From the NCBI GenBank assembly GCA_036489885.1, contig DASXEW010000003.1, forward strand, positions 620,001-684,000: 64,000 nt of DNA. Reading direction: 5' to 3'. Shown here piece by piece: positions 1 through 10,254 of the stretch. The position numbers and the translations under genes were made by a program. Source of the stretch: Candidatus Baltobacteraceae bacterium. GTDB taxonomy: Bacteria > Vulcanimicrobiota > Vulcanimicrobiia > Vulcanimicrobiales > Vulcanimicrobiaceae. A model generated the notes under the pieces. That model did no database searches. It was given only the letters and a program-made list of their open reading frames with translations, and was not told where the DNA came from. How positions within the stretch are numbered: the first letter of the stretch is position 1; the number at the start of each line of letters is the position of its first letter.

Positions 1-17
1 CGGGGCCGCGATCTCGA

Positions 18-398
18 TTAGCGAGGCTCCAAGAGTTCGATCGGAATTCCGTTCGGGTCTTCGACGAACGCAATCGTGCGCGTACCGCTCGGAGATTTCT
101 TCGGCTCTTTGACGATGCGCACGCCGGCGCCGCGCAGGCGCTCGATCGTCGCCGGAACGTCGGCGACTTCGAGAGCAAGATGCTCGTAACGACTTCCGAC
201 TTCGTACGGTGGATGATCCTCGAGATCGTATACCAGCTCGATATACGCATCCCAACTATCACCAACGAACGCCATGTCCGCGTTTCCCGGATAGTGCACG
301 GGACCGTCGAGCAGCTTCAATCCGAGCTTTTTCGTATAGAAGTCGATCGATTGCGTCATGTCGTTCACGAAAATCGAAGTGTGCAGATAACGAGCCAC
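18..398 (-). CDS. Glyoxalase I-like metalloenzyme (VOC family)
   Basis: Vicinal-oxygen-chelate family protein of 126 residues, most like lactoylglutathione lyase (glyoxalase I), which isomerises the hemithioacetal of methylglyoxal and a thiol in the cytoplasm. All four metal ligands of the family appear at the expected spacing: His6 (YLHTSIF), Glu54 (YIELVY), His73 (YEHLAL) and Glu121 (PIELLE). I start it at the GTG at 398 because the paired beta-alpha-beta modules begin there and AAGGAG lies just upstream; a longer reading frame upstream has no family similarity. It is the last visible gene of the purH/smc/rnc-side minus-strand run. The thiol cofactor and exact substrate cannot be told from sequence; another VOC activity such as an epimerase is possible. 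Confidence 0.85.
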   Translation of the reverse strand: MARYLHTSIFVNDMTQSIDFYTKKLGLKLLDGPVHYPGNADMAFVGDSWDAYIELVYDLEDHPPYEVGSRYEHLALEVADVPATIERLRGAGVRIVKEPKKSPSGTRTIAFVEDPNGIPIELLEPR

Positions 399-439
399 GC
401 TTTTCTCCTTCTCGTTCGCCGAGACCGCGCTTTCGGGGC

Positions 440-715
440 TTAGCCTCCAAACCTTGCCAATGCGAACGGTGCGGTCACGACGGCTCCGACCAGGTAGAAC
501 AGCACGAATATCGCCACCGGCCGAGCAACGATCGCAACGATCGCCAATACGAGCGGCGCGACCGTAAGAACCGCGATACCCAGCGAGTGGAGCCCCGTGA
601 GCGCATCGTTGAGATCCAGACTCGCGTTCGTCCACTCTGCCTGCGCGATTGCATACGCAACCCAAAGCACCAGACTGTACGCGAGGAAGCGTACGATGAA
701 CGCTGCGAATCGCAT
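440..715 (-). CDS. Small hypothetical membrane protein
   Basis: A 91-residue protein I do not recognise. It has two hydrophobic stretches, about residues 5-25 (FIVRFLAYSLVLWVAYAIA) and about 45-80 (a long Ala/Val/Leu/Ile-rich run), so probably two or three membrane helices, and no cysteine or charged catalytic cluster. The ATG at 715 shares one base with the TGA of purH (TGATG), so it is translationally coupled to purH and probably real despite its size. No function is assigned. Confidence 0.6.
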   Translation of the reverse strand: MRFAAFIVRFLAYSLVLWVAYAIAQAEWTNASLDLNDALTGLHSLGIAVLTVAPLVLAIVAIVARPVAIFVLFYLVGAVVTAPFALARFGG

Positions 716-2298
716 CAGTGCAAGAAGTACCGGTAGTTCGAAAACACGAGTGCCACGCCACGCGCGTTCGCGGCTTCGATGACGAAATTGTCGCGAATCG
801 ACCCGCCGGGTGCGATTACCGCGGTACAGCCTGCGTCGGCGGCCGCGAGCAACCCATCCGGAAACGGAAAGTAGCCGTCACTCGCGCAGGCCGAGCCTTG
901 CGCATTGTCTTCGGCGCGATGCGCAGCGATCTTCACCGCGCTGACGCGGTTCGTTTGTCCTGCGCAAATCCCGCGTGCGGTGCGATCGCGAACGATGACG
1001 ATCCCGTTGCTCTTTACGTGCCGGACGACATCCCACGCGAAAGCAAGATCGAGCCACTCGTCACCGGTCGGTTGACGTTTGCTGACGACTTCCCATCGTT
1101 CGGGGACGGCTTTTGGATCGCGATCCTCCGCAAGGACGCCGCCCAGAGCGCTACGGACTTGAAGCTCGGTCATCAATTGATCCGGCAGCTCTTTGGCATA
1201 ACGCATAACGCGAAGATTTTTTTTTCGCCGAAGCGCCTCGAGCGCGGCAGGCTCGAAATCCGGTGCGGCCACGATTTCCAAGAAGAACTCGCCGAGCGCT
1301 TCTGCTCCCGCGACATCGATCGTCCCATCGCTAGCGATGATACCCCCATATGCAGAAACCGGATCGGTGTCGAGGGCATGCCGGATCGCACCCGCAACAT
1401 GCTCCTGCTCGCTGACGCCGCACGGAATCGTGTGCTTGACGATCGCGACGCGATGAAGCCGTTTTCGCGAAGGCATCGTGCCGGGAGGAAAGGCGATCGG
1501 CGCGCGCGCCAAGAGCCGCAAGCACGCATCGAGATCGAGCAAATTGTTATAGGAAAGCTCCTTGCCGTGCAGCTGCTCGGGGAGCGTCCGTTCGCGCTCG
1601 AGATAGAACGCCGCGCGGTCCTGCGGGTTCTCGCCGTAGCGTAGCGGCTGCGCGACGGGAACCGTCAGGGCGAGCGAACCCGGCAACTCGCTTGCGATCA
1701 TACCCGCTTCGAGATAACGCGCGATCGCCGAATCGTACTCCGCGGTCCGTTCGAAAGCGCGCGTCGCCAGACGTTTACGGTCCGTCGAGTCAACGCCGCC
1801 GGGAAGCGACGTTGCGATCTCTCCGTATTGCGATGGATCGCAGAGGACCGTGACGTTTTCGAAATTCTTGGCTGCGGCCCGAATCAGCGCGACGCCGCCG
1901 ATGTCGATCTGTTCGAGCGCTTCTTCGAGCGATGCGCCCGAACGCGCGACCGTCCTTTCAAACGGATATAAATTTACGACGACGTAGTCGAGCTGTGGAA
2001 TCTCGTATTGCGTGGCTTCCTCGTTGTGTTTGGGATTACGGCGATCCGAAAGAATCGCCCCGAACACTTTCGGGTGCAGCGTCTTGACGCGTCCGTCGAA
2101 CAACGATGGAAAGCCGGTAAGCTCGACGACGTCGCGTGCGTCGATGCCGTTCTCGATCAGATGCGCGCGCGTTCCGCCGGTCGCATAGATCGGAATGCCG
2201 GCCGCGGCTAGGGCGCGGGCAAGCTCCGCTGCGCCGGTGCGGTCGTAGACCGAGAAAAGTGCTGCGCCCTTCTGCACGTGACGATCACGCAATCGCAC
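715..2298 (-). CDS. purH: Bifunctional AICAR formyltransferase / IMP cyclohydrolase
   Basis: PurH catalyses the last two steps of IMP synthesis: formylation of AICAR with 10-formyl-THF, then ring closure. The N-terminal MGS-like cyclohydrolase domain is seen in ALFSVYDRTG, YATGGTRAHL and GRVKTLHPKVFGAIL. The C-terminal AICARFT domain has the Lys-His dyad in VKHTIPCGVS (Ile where Asn is more usual) and the terminal block around SIRDNFVIEAA. Length (527 aa) is normal for the family. The reading frame opens at a GTG at 2298 inside the end of smc. GGGAGA directly abuts that GTG but lies 6 nt before an in-frame TTG at 2292, so TTG 2292 may be the true start. It follows smc with overlap, an unusual pairing, and is coupled to the small membrane gene downstream. 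Confidence 0.96.
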   Translation of the reverse strand: MRLRDRHVQKGAALFSVYDRTGAAELARALAAAGIPIYATGGTRAHLIENGIDARDVVELTGFPSLFDGRVKTLHPKVFGAILSDRRNPKHNEEATQYEIPQLDYVVVNLYPFERTVARSGASLEEALEQIDIGGVALIRAAAKNFENVTVLCDPSQYGEIATSLPGGVDSTDRKRLATRAFERTAEYDSAIARYLEAGMIASELPGSLALTVPVAQPLRYGENPQDRAAFYLERERTLPEQLHGKELSYNNLLDLDACLRLLARAPIAFPPGTMPSRKRLHRVAIVKHTIPCGVSEQEHVAGAIRHALDTDPVSAYGGIIASDGTIDVAGAEALGEFFLEIVAAPDFEPAALEALRRKKNLRVMRYAKELPDQLMTELQVRSALGGVLAEDRDPKAVPERWEVVSKRQPTGDEWLDLAFAWDVVRHVKSNGIVIVRDRTARGICAGQTNRVSAVKIAAHRAEDNAQGSACASDGYFPFPDGLLAAADAGCTAVIAPGGSIRDNFVIEAANARGVALVFSNYRYFLH

Positions 2299-5200
2299 TC
2301 TCCCGGCGTGCTGCCGGGAGTCGTTCGCCCGCGGCCGCCGCCGGAGCTTCGTCGAGCGCGACCGAGACGATCGAGCTGATGCCCGGCTCGGCCATTGTCA
2401 CGCCGTAGAGCCGTTGCGCGAGATCCATCGTGCGTTTGTTGTGCGTGACGATCACGATTTGCGCATGGTGCGCGACGTCGCGAACCATCGCGGAGAAACG
2501 ATCCACATTCGTCTCGTCGAGCGCCGCATCGACTTCGTCGAGCAGATAAAACGGCGACGGGCGCGTTGCGATCAACGCAAAGATCAGTGCGACCGCCGTC
2601 ATGGCGCGTTCGCCTCCCGAGAGCGACTGCAGCGGCGTCATCTTCTTGCCCGGCGGTTGTACCGAGATCTCGATTCCGCTTTCCGAAAGCTTTTCGGGCT
2701 CGGTCTGCCACATACGCGCCTCGCCGCCGGGGAAAAGGCGCTTGAACATCTCCGCGAATGCAGCCGCGACCTTTTCGAACGTCGCATTGAACTCTGATTG
2801 CGTCGAGAGTTCGATTTCACGAATCGTCGCGAGCAAGGTTTCACGCGCGCGGGCCAAATCGTCGATCTGCTCGCGCAGGAACGTCTCGCGCTGCGCAAGC
2901 TCATCGCGTTCCGATTCGGCGTTCAGGTTGACGTTGGCCGAGAGCCGCGCGAGCTCTTCGCGCAAGCGCGGAAGCTCCTCGAGAATCTCGTCCGACTCTT
3001 GAATGTAACGCGACTCGACGTCGCGCAGCTCGTCTTCGGTCGCGGGATTTTGTGCGAACTGCGCGGTCAGCATTCCAAGCTCGGCGTCGATCTGCGCCAA
3101 ACGCGTGCGCGCCTCTTCGCCTTGCGCAGCAATCTCGCGCTCTTCGCTCTCGGCGCCGCGTTGCTCGCCGTCGAGCACCATCCCGCGATCAGAAAGACGT
3201 TCGCGTTCGGTGCGGGCAGCAGCGAATTTGCCATCCGCGTCGACGACCGCGCGCTCGAGCGCCGTGACCTCGCGCTCCTGTGCGTTTTGCTGCTCGACCA
3301 GTGAGGTGATCTCGCGCACCGTCGACGAGCGAGCGTCTGACGCGCGTTGCGCGTTTTGATCCAGCATCGCGAGACGCGCCTGCGCGGCGTCGCGCTCGGC
3401 TTGCGCGGTCGAGGCTTCTTCACGCGCGCGCGACAGCGTTGCCGCGGCTTGTTGCTGCTCGGCCTCGTTGCGGGTTACAAACTCGCGAGCGCCTTCGAGC
3501 TCGGCTTCCAAACGTTTGCGCTCGGCACCCTCATCGAGTCCGCCGGCAGCTTCGAGCGTTCGCTCGATCGCAGTCTTGCGCGCACGCACTTGATCGATTT
3601 GTTCTTGAACGCCGGTTTCGCGTGCAGCCTCGGCCGTGATCTCGCTGTCAAGCCGCTCGATCTCCGCATTCAGAGCTTCGAGGCGCGTGCGGGCATCGGT
3701 AACGGCAACCAGCATGTCGCCATGAGCTTTGCGTGCGGCTTCGCGGCGCTCGGCGCTCGATTCCGCGGCTGCCGTCGCTTCATCGATCTCGCGCTCGAGC
3801 GATTCGAGCCGTGTACGTTGCTGGGGCAGCGTTCGACGAAGCGTTTCGGCTTGCGCCGCACGCGCCAGAATCGAACGCTCGCGCGTGAAGCGCCCGCCGG
3901 TGATCGCGCCGCCGTCCTCGATGCGTTCGCCGGCCAGCGTGACGATCGCATCGCGGAAATTTTCCTCGCGCACGAGCGCGAGCGCCGTTGCAAGCGTCTC
4001 GACGACCAGCGTACGGCCGACTAAGAAAGCCACGATACCGGCGTACTGCGGCTGCGTTTGCACCAAGGTGTGCGCATAGCCGATGACGCCGGCACGTCCC
4101 GCACGAGCTCCCAGCTCGTGTCCTTTGCGTGCGCGTAGCCCGTCGAGCGGCAAGAACGTCGCGCGTCCAAGCTCGCGTTCGGTCAGAAGCGCGATCGCGC
4201 GTTCCGCATCGCCTTCAGTCTCGACGACAATGTGCGAGAGGCCATTACCGAACGCGGCATCGAGCGCTTGCGCGTAGCGTTCGTCGACTTGCAGCAGCTG
4301 CGAAACGACACCGCGCACGCCGTGCAGCTCGCTGCGCGACGAGGCCTCCATGACGGCACGGGTTCCGGGAACATGACCCTCGAGCGAATGCTCGAGCTCT
4401 TCGATCGTGTGCAGACGCGCTTCATCGCTCGCGACCGCGCCGTGCAATTCCGTGAATTGCGTTTGCAGCGTGTCGATGCGGTCGGCATCCGTTTGCACTT
4501 GGACGTCGAGCGTCGCGATCGCGGTCGCGCGGGCCTGGAGATCGCGCTCGAGCGCGGCCAGCTCACGCTCGCCGGTTGCAAAACGCTCGCGCGAAGATGC
4601 GACATTGCTTTCGATGCTGCGGCGTGCGTCACGCAGGCGCCCCAGTTCATCGCCGAAGCGGGTGATCTCACGATCGGCGCTCGCAATCGTCGCCCGGCGT
4701 TCGGCCTCACTTGCGAGCTTCTCGGCGGCAGCAGTTTCGAACGCGCGCAGCGCGTTGAACGCGGCATCGAGCGCCGAGCGCGCTTGCGCCAGCGCCGCAG
4801 TAATGCGAACCTCGATCGCGCGCTCTTCGTCGACGCGAACCATTAGCGGCGCAATTTGCGCCGACAAGGTTCGCAGCGTGTTCTCGAGCTGTCCGCGTTC
4901 GGCTTGGGCGCGCGCTTCGTCGGCAACGGAAGCGCTGCTCTGGGCTTCGAGGGCTTCGCGCCGGGCGTGCGTCGCGGCAAGCGCGGTTTGCAGATCGGCA
5001 AGCTTCGCGCGCGCCTCCTGCGCCGCAACGCGCTGTTCCTCGAGTGCGAGCTCGTGACGATAGAGCGACGTACGCAGGGTTGTGAGATCGGCGGCCAGCG
5101 CCGCGGCACGGGCTGCGGCGCCGGCTTGTCGCTCGTCGAGCTTACCGAGTCCGTTGCGAACGCTATCGCGTTCCTCGCGACGGCTCTTGCTAGCGCGCAT

Positions 5201-5890
5201 GTACGACAGAAGCTCGAGATCGCGCACGCGTGTCGAGACGCGACGGAAGCGCTTGGCGCGTCGAACTTGCGTGTCGAGCTCGGGGATGCGGCGCTCGAGC
5301 TCGGCGATCAGATCGCTGATGCGAATCGCGTTGACTTCCGTGTGCTCGAGACGGCGTAACGCCTCGTTCTTACGCGCAAGAAAGCGCGCGATGCCCGCGG
5401 TTTCTTCGAAAAGCGCGCGCCGTTCGGTGGGCTTTGACGAGAGAATCTCGTCGATGTGTCCTTGCGAAACGATCGAATACGAGCCTGGTCCGAGCCCACT
5501 GCCCATGAGCACGTCCATGACGTCGCGCAAGCGCACGTGCGAACGGTTGAGATAATATTCGATTTCGCCGGCGCGGTAGGCGCGACGAGAAATCTCGACT
5601 TCATTGAAGTCAACCGGCAGATGCCGGTCCTCGTTGTCGAAAACGAGCGAGACTTCGGCCATACCCAGCGGTTTGCGCTTCGTATTGCCGGCGAAGATTA
5701 CGTCGTCGGTGCGATTCGAGCGCAATTGTTTCGTGCTTTGTTCGCCGAGCGCCCAACGAATTGCGTCGACGAGATTCGATTTCCCCGAACCGTTCGGACC
5801 AACGATCGCAGTGATCCCAGGCTCGAAATCGAGCTTGAGTGGTTCTGCGAACGTCTTGAAACCGAAGACTCTAAGCTGTTTGAGTCTCAC
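2285..5890 (-). CDS. smc: Chromosome segregation ATPase SMC
   Basis: Structural maintenance of chromosomes protein, the core of bacterial condensin, which loads at ParB-parS and organises the replicated origin. Length 1201 residues. Walker A is GPNGSGKS at residues 31-38, the ABC signature LSGGERAM begins near 1090, and Walker B with the D-loop (FYLLDEVDAALDE) lies near 1114-1126. Between them are two long Ala/Arg/Glu-rich coiled-coil arms around a hinge with Gly-rich strands. The ATG at 5890 overlaps the rnc TGA by 4 nt (ATGA). The rnc-smc pairing is common in bacteria. scpA and scpB are not in the window. parA/parB and a candidate parS are about 20 kb away, fitting a condensin-loading role near the origin. 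Confidence 0.97.
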   Translation of the reverse strand: MRLKQLRVFGFKTFAEPLKLDFEPGITAIVGPNGSGKSNLVDAIRWALGEQSTKQLRSNRTDDVIFAGNTKRKPLGMAEVSLVFDNEDRHLPVDFNEVEISRRAYRAGEIEYYLNRSHVRLRDVMDVLMGSGLGPGSYSIVSQGHIDEILSSKPTERRALFEETAGIARFLARKNEALRRLEHTEVNAIRISDLIAELERRIPELDTQVRRAKRFRRVSTRVRDLELLSYMRASKSRREERDSVRNGLGKLDERQAGAAARAAALAADLTTLRTSLYRHELALEEQRVAAQEARAKLADLQTALAATHARREALEAQSSASVADEARAQAERGQLENTLRTLSAQIAPLMVRVDEERAIEVRITAALAQARSALDAAFNALRAFETAAAEKLASEAERRATIASADREITRFGDELGRLRDARRSIESNVASSRERFATGERELAALERDLQARATAIATLDVQVQTDADRIDTLQTQFTELHGAVASDEARLHTIEELEHSLEGHVPGTRAVMEASSRSELHGVRGVVSQLLQVDERYAQALDAAFGNGLSHIVVETEGDAERAIALLTERELGRATFLPLDGLRARKGHELGARAGRAGVIGYAHTLVQTQPQYAGIVAFLVGRTLVVETLATALALVREENFRDAIVTLAGERIEDGGAITGGRFTRERSILARAAQAETLRRTLPQQRTRLESLEREIDEATAAAESSAERREAARKAHGDMLVAVTDARTRLEALNAEIERLDSEITAEAARETGVQEQIDQVRARKTAIERTLEAAGGLDEGAERKRLEAELEGAREFVTRNEAEQQQAAATLSRAREEASTAQAERDAAQARLAMLDQNAQRASDARSSTVREITSLVEQQNAQEREVTALERAVVDADGKFAAARTERERLSDRGMVLDGEQRGAESEEREIAAQGEEARTRLAQIDAELGMLTAQFAQNPATEDELRDVESRYIQESDEILEELPRLREELARLSANVNLNAESERDELAQRETFLREQIDDLARARETLLATIREIELSTQSEFNATFEKVAAAFAEMFKRLFPGGEARMWQTEPEKLSESGIEISVQPPGKKMTPLQSLSGGERAMTAVALIFALIATRPSPFYLLDEVDAALDETNVDRFSAMVRDVAHHAQIVIVTHNKRTMDLAQRLYGVTMAEPGISSIVSVALDEAPAAAAGERLPAARRESAIA

Positions 5891-6606
5891 GGATTCGCCT
5901 GGTCCTCGGCCGATAGCACGCTGAGTGCAATTTGCGCGGCCGCGCGTTGCGCCGCCTTCTTGCTGCTGCCGATTCCCTCACCGAGCAACTGACCGCGTAC
6001 GTGCACGCGCGACGTGAAGGTGCGGCTATGCGCCGGACCGCTCGCCGCATCAACGTAGATGGGCATCGTTCCCATCCGCGCCTGCGTCAGCTCTTGCAGC
6101 GCCGTCTTCGGGTCGGCCGACGCCATTTCGGCGTGCTCGACGTTTGTAAGATGCTGGCGCACCACAAAGCGCTCGGCGGTCGCGAGCCCGGCTTCCAAAT
6201 AGAGCGCCCCGATGAATGCCTCGAACGCGCCGGCCAGGATCGACTCGCGCTCGGCGCCGCCGGCCGCGGCCTCTGCTACGCCAAGGACCAGAACGTCACC
6301 GAAGCCGAGGCGCCGCGCGGTGTGTGCGAGCATCGCGTCGTTCACGAGCGCCGCGCGACGGCGGGTGAGCTCACCCTCACGCTCGTCAGGATAGCGCACG
6401 TAAAGCCAGCGCGCGGTGACCAGCGAGAGCACGGCGTCGCCGAGAAATTCCAGCCGCTGATTGCTGGCGTTCGCGTCGACGAGCCGCTCGACGAGGACGG
6501 CGCTATCGTGCACGAAGGCGCGGTCGACCGCCGCGGATTTGATCCGCGTGAGTCCACTCGTTCGAAGCAGCGTACGCAGGCGCCGGCGGCGCGCCTCACC
6601 AGCCAT
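5887..6606 (-). CDS. rnc: Ribonuclease III
   Basis: Double-strand-specific endoribonuclease of rRNA and mRNA processing, 239 aa from the ATG at 6606, which has GAGGGAA a few bases upstream. The signature NQRLEFLGDAVL is at residues 49-60, with catalytic Glu53 and Asp57, and Glu129 lies in AFEAFIGALYLE. The residue matching E. coli Asp114 is Gly126 (LAGAFEA), a departure from the usual acidic residue; the essential D45 and E117 equivalents are kept. A double-stranded RNA-binding domain follows (about 165-232, DPKTALQEL to KKAAQRAAAQIAL). It starts 26 nt after fabF and overlaps smc by 4 nt, giving the frequent fabF-rnc-smc order. acpP, usually before fabF, is absent here. Confidence 0.95.
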   Translation of the reverse strand: MAGEARRRRLRTLLRTSGLTRIKSAAVDRAFVHDSAVLVERLVDANASNQRLEFLGDAVLSLVTARWLYVRYPDEREGELTRRRAALVNDAMLAHTARRLGFGDVLVLGVAEAAAGGAERESILAGAFEAFIGALYLEAGLATAERFVVRQHLTNVEHAEMASADPKTALQELTQARMGTMPIYVDAASGPAHSRTFTSRVHVRGQLLGEGIGSSKKAAQRAAAQIALSVLSAEDQANP

Positions 6607-6632
6607 CAGCGTTCCCTCGCGCGGGTCCAGTG

Positions 6633-7901
6633 CTACGCTGCGTGCTTTCCAAAGATCACGACCGTATTGTGACCGCCGAACCCGAACGCGTTCGACATCG
6701 CAGCCCGCACGCGCGTCTTGCGCGCAACGTTCGGAACGTAATCGAGCCGGCATCTGGGGTCGGGATTCTCGAGGTTGATCGTGGGCGGGATGATATCGCG
6801 CTCGACCGCGAGGATCGCTGCGATCCCCTCGATCGCGCCCGCGGCACCGAGCAAATGCCCGTGCATGCTCTTGGTCGAGGAAACTGCGAGGCGCATGGCG
6901 TCGTCGCCGAAGACTTTCTCGATCGCGGCGCTCTCCGAGGGATCGCCGAGCGGCGTCGAGGTCGCATGCGCGTTGATGTAGTCGATGTCACCGGTAGACA
7001 ACTGCGAGCTTTCGAGGGCGCGTCGCATCGCAAACGTCGCGCCGATCCCGTCGGGATCGGGCTGCACGAGATTGAACGCGTCCGCGGACTGCCCGTAACC
7101 CAGTACTTCAGCGTAAATCTTGGCGCCGCGTTTGATCGCAGCATCGCGCTCCTCGAAGACGAGTATGCCGGCGCCCTCGCCCAGCACGAATCCATCGCGA
7201 TCGCGATCGAACGGACGGCTGGCGCGTTCAGGCTCGTCGTTCCGCGTCGAAAGCGCTTTCATCGAATCGAATCCGCCGACGGCAATCGAGATGACGGTCG
7301 CTTCCGCGCCGCCTGTAATCACCGCATCGGCCGATCCGCGCGCGATCGCATCGAATGCGGACGCCATTGCGTCGTTGGCGCTCGCGCAGGCGCTGGAAAC
7401 GGCGTAAAGCGGACCGCGCAAACGGTACTTCATCGAGATCTGCGCGCCGGCTGCGTTGGACATCAGCATCGGAATGAAGAACGGCGAGACGCGCGAGATA
7501 TCTTTCGACTCGGCGACCTTGAACGTGGTCTCTTGAATCGTGACGATGCCGCCGATCCCGGTACCGACCAGCGACCCGGTGCGATTGCGCAGATCTTGAT
7601 CGTCAGGGAACTTGGCGTCGGCGATCGCTTCGTCGGCTGCGACCATCGCAAATTGCGCGAACCGGTCCATGCGCCGCGCCTCACGTTTGCCGATCATCGC
7701 ATCGGCATCGAAGTCTTTGATCTCGGCTGCAATTCGGGCGCGGAGCTGCGAGGGATCGAACGCCGTGATCGGGCCTACCCCGCTCCGCCCGGCAATCAAA
7801 GCGTCCCAGAACGTCTCGCGGCTGTTCCCGATAGGCGTGATCGCCCCCATCCCGGTAACGACGACGCGGCGTCTCTGCAGAGGCTCGGTGGGTTTGTACA
7901 A
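6633..7901 (-). CDS. fabF: Beta-ketoacyl-ACP synthase II
   Basis: Condensing enzyme of type II fatty-acid elongation (malonyl-ACP plus acyl-ACP), 422 aa. The thiolase-fold triad is visible: Cys172 (SSACASAND), His312 ([11 protein letters not shown]) and His347 ([13 protein letters not shown], with Lys344). The N-terminus [15 protein letters not shown] is typical. Starting at the TTG at 7901 gives about ten residues before that block; no ATG or GTG lies closer. It is divergent from rpmA across 65 nt and heads the fabF-rnc-smc-purH run. KAS I (FabB) shares the fold, but the sequence around the active Cys and the Terrabacteria-like context favour FabF. Confidence 0.95.
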   Translation of the reverse strand: MYKPTEPLQRRRVVVTGMGAITPIGNSRETFWDALIAGRSGVGPITAFDPSQLRARIAAEIKDFDADAMIGKREARRMDRFAQFAMVAADEAIADAKFPDDQDLRNRTGSLVGTGIGGIVTIQETTFKVAESKDISRVSPFFIPMLMSNAAGAQISMKYRLRGPLYAVSSACASANDAMASAFDAIARGSADAVITGGAEATVISIAVGGFDSMKALSTRNDEPERASRPFDRDRDGFVLGEGAGILVFEERDAAIKRGAKIYAEVLGYGQSADAFNLVQPDPDGIGATFAMRRALESSQLSTGDIDYINAHATSTPLGDPSESAAIEKVFGDDAMRLAVSSTKSMHGHLLGAAGAIEGIAAILAVERDIIPPTINLENPDPRCRLDYVPNVARKTRVRAAMSNAFGFGGHNTVVIFGKHAA

Positions 7902-7927
7902 AACGCCCGCAAGTTAAGCCGGTGCGG

Positions 7928-7957
7928 TTGCGCCCCCTCCCGGTGCCCTGCTATACT
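7928..7957 (+). promoter_or_regulatory. Candidate sigma-70-type promoter of rpmA-obgE
   Basis: TTGCGC at 7928-7933 and TATACT at 7952-7957 with an 18-nt spacer. Transcription would start near 7963-7966, immediately before the rpmA ATG at 7967. No Shine-Dalgarno sequence lies in the gap, so the rpmA message may be leaderless or nearly so. Confidence 0.5.
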
Positions 7958-7966
7958 CGCTCGGCT

Positions 7967-8239
7967 ATGTTCGTTTTCGACCTCCAGCTATTCGCTTCCA
8001 AGAAGGGTGCGGGCTCGACCCGCAACGGCCGCGATTCCAACTCGCAGCGGTTGGGCGTGAAACGCTTTGGGGGCGAGGCGGTCATCCCGGGAAACATCAT
8101 CGTCCGGCAACGCGGGACGCGGTTCCACCCCGGCAAGGGCGTCGGCATCGGTAAGGACCACACGATTTTCGCGCTCGTCGCGGGTCGTGTCGAGTTCACG
8201 AATGCCCGGAACCGCAAGCACGTCAACGTCCTTCCCTAA
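7967..8239 (+). CDS. rpmA: 50S ribosomal protein L27 with Prp-type N-terminal extension
   Basis: bL27, 90 aa, whose N-terminus reaches the peptidyl-transferase centre. The body ([20 protein letters not shown]-like [27 protein letters not shown]) is typical. The protein begins [14 protein letters not shown]. In Firmicutes and relatives an equivalent extension ending in F/A is removed by the cysteine protease Prp, so this L27 probably needs such processing. I start at the ATG at 7967 rather than upstream because the extension aligns there. The usual rplU (and prp) partners are absent; rpmA is the first gene of this run, 10 nt before obgE. Confidence 0.95.
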   Translation: MFVFDLQLFASKKGAGSTRNGRDSNSQRLGVKRFGGEAVIPGNIIVRQRGTRFHPGKGVGIGKDHTIFALVAGRVEFTNARNRKHVNVLP

Positions 8240-8249
8240 GGCCGGCTAG

Positions 8250-9521
<1,272 letters not shown>

Positions 9522-9639
9522 TGTTGTTGCGAGCCCCGACGGGGAATGCTTACTTCTTCGCAATGACGACGGGCTCGCGCTTTTGGGGGCGCCATGCGAA
9601 GCATGGGGGGCGCGAAGCCTGGGGCGGAGCGCCGTTCAA
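9522..9639 (+). repeat. Structured intergenic repeat, copy 1 (leader of nadD)
   Basis: Fills the whole gap between the obgE stop and the nadD ATG. Parts: a 7-bp stem CGAGCCC (9530-9536) with GGGCTCG (9571-9577); hairpin CCATGC-GAA-GCATGG (9592-9606); stem GGCGC (9609-9613) with GCGCC (9629-9633), with GGAG (9626-9629) touching its 3' arm; then six bases, GTTCAA, before the ATG. The same architecture recurs at 53562-53674, and its 3' end recurs at 60822-60856. An in-frame TTG lies exactly 57 nt before the ATG, as in copy 2. Confidence 0.8.
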
Positions 9640-10254
9640 ATGAAGATTGGGCTGTTTGGGGGCGCATTTGATCCCGTTCATAATGCGCATCTGTTCGTAG
9701 CCGAGGCGGTGCGAGCTGCGGAGCGTCTCGATCGCGTCGTTTTCCTGCCACTGCGCGCGGGACACCATCGTAACGCGTTGCGCGGAAGCGTCGAAGATCG
9801 GGCGACGATGCTGCGTCTAGCGATCGCCTCGAACCCGGCGTTCGCCCTCGACCTCACCGATACGGACGAAGAGGCAACCGGCTACACCGCGGATTTGCTG
9901 CCACGCATGCGCGCACTCTATCCCGACGACGAGCTTTACTTCATCGCTGGGAGCGATTCGATCGTACGCGGCGGCTGGCAGCGTATCGACGACGTTTTCG
10001 CGCAGCTCGACGGTTTCTTAATCGTGCCGCGTCCCGAAATCGAGCGCAGCGAGCTCGACGTTGCGCTCGCGGCACTTCCGCCGCAACTACGAGCGAAGAT
10101 CCATTTCATCGACTTGCCTCTGCACATGGATTCAGCGACGACGGTGCGCGATCGTCTCGAAGCACTTGAAACGGTGCGGTATTTGGTGCCGGAGGCCGTT
10201 TGGCGCTACATTACCGAGCGCGGTTTGTACACGAACGGCGTGGCGCAGAAATGA
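9640..10254 (+). CDS. nadD: Nicotinate-nucleotide adenylyltransferase
   Basis: Adenylates nicotinate mononucleotide to deamido-NAD in NAD synthesis; 204 aa. The nucleotidyltransferase signature GGAFDPVHNAH is at residues 7-17, and the C-terminal nucleotide-binding motif appears as SATTVRDRL (family ISSTxIR). PDDELYFIAGSDS is the conserved central block. The ATG at 9640 directly follows repeat copy 1 by its six-base tail. A longer frame with 19 extra residues exists through the repeat but is not part of the family. Usual partners rsfS and proA are missing; it overlaps lysA by 4 nt (ATGA). Confidence 0.95.
   Translation: MKIGLFGGAFDPVHNAHLFVAEAVRAAERLDRVVFLPLRAGHHRNALRGSVEDRATMLRLAIASNPAFALDLTDTDEEATGYTADLLPRMRALYPDDELYFIAGSDSIVRGGWQRIDDVFAQLDGFLIVPRPEIERSELDVALAALPPQLRAKIHFIDLPLHMDSATTVRDRLEALETVRYLVPEAVWRYITERGLYTNGVAQK

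Noticed and set aside
718-1644. Plus-strand open frame opposite purH
   Set aside because: Antisense shadow of a conserved gene, no ribosome-binding site or similarity.
6630-8060. Plus-strand open frame (476 codons) opposite fabF
   Set aside because: Antisense to fabF and runs through the promoter of rpmA; composition is Arg/Asp-rich shadow.
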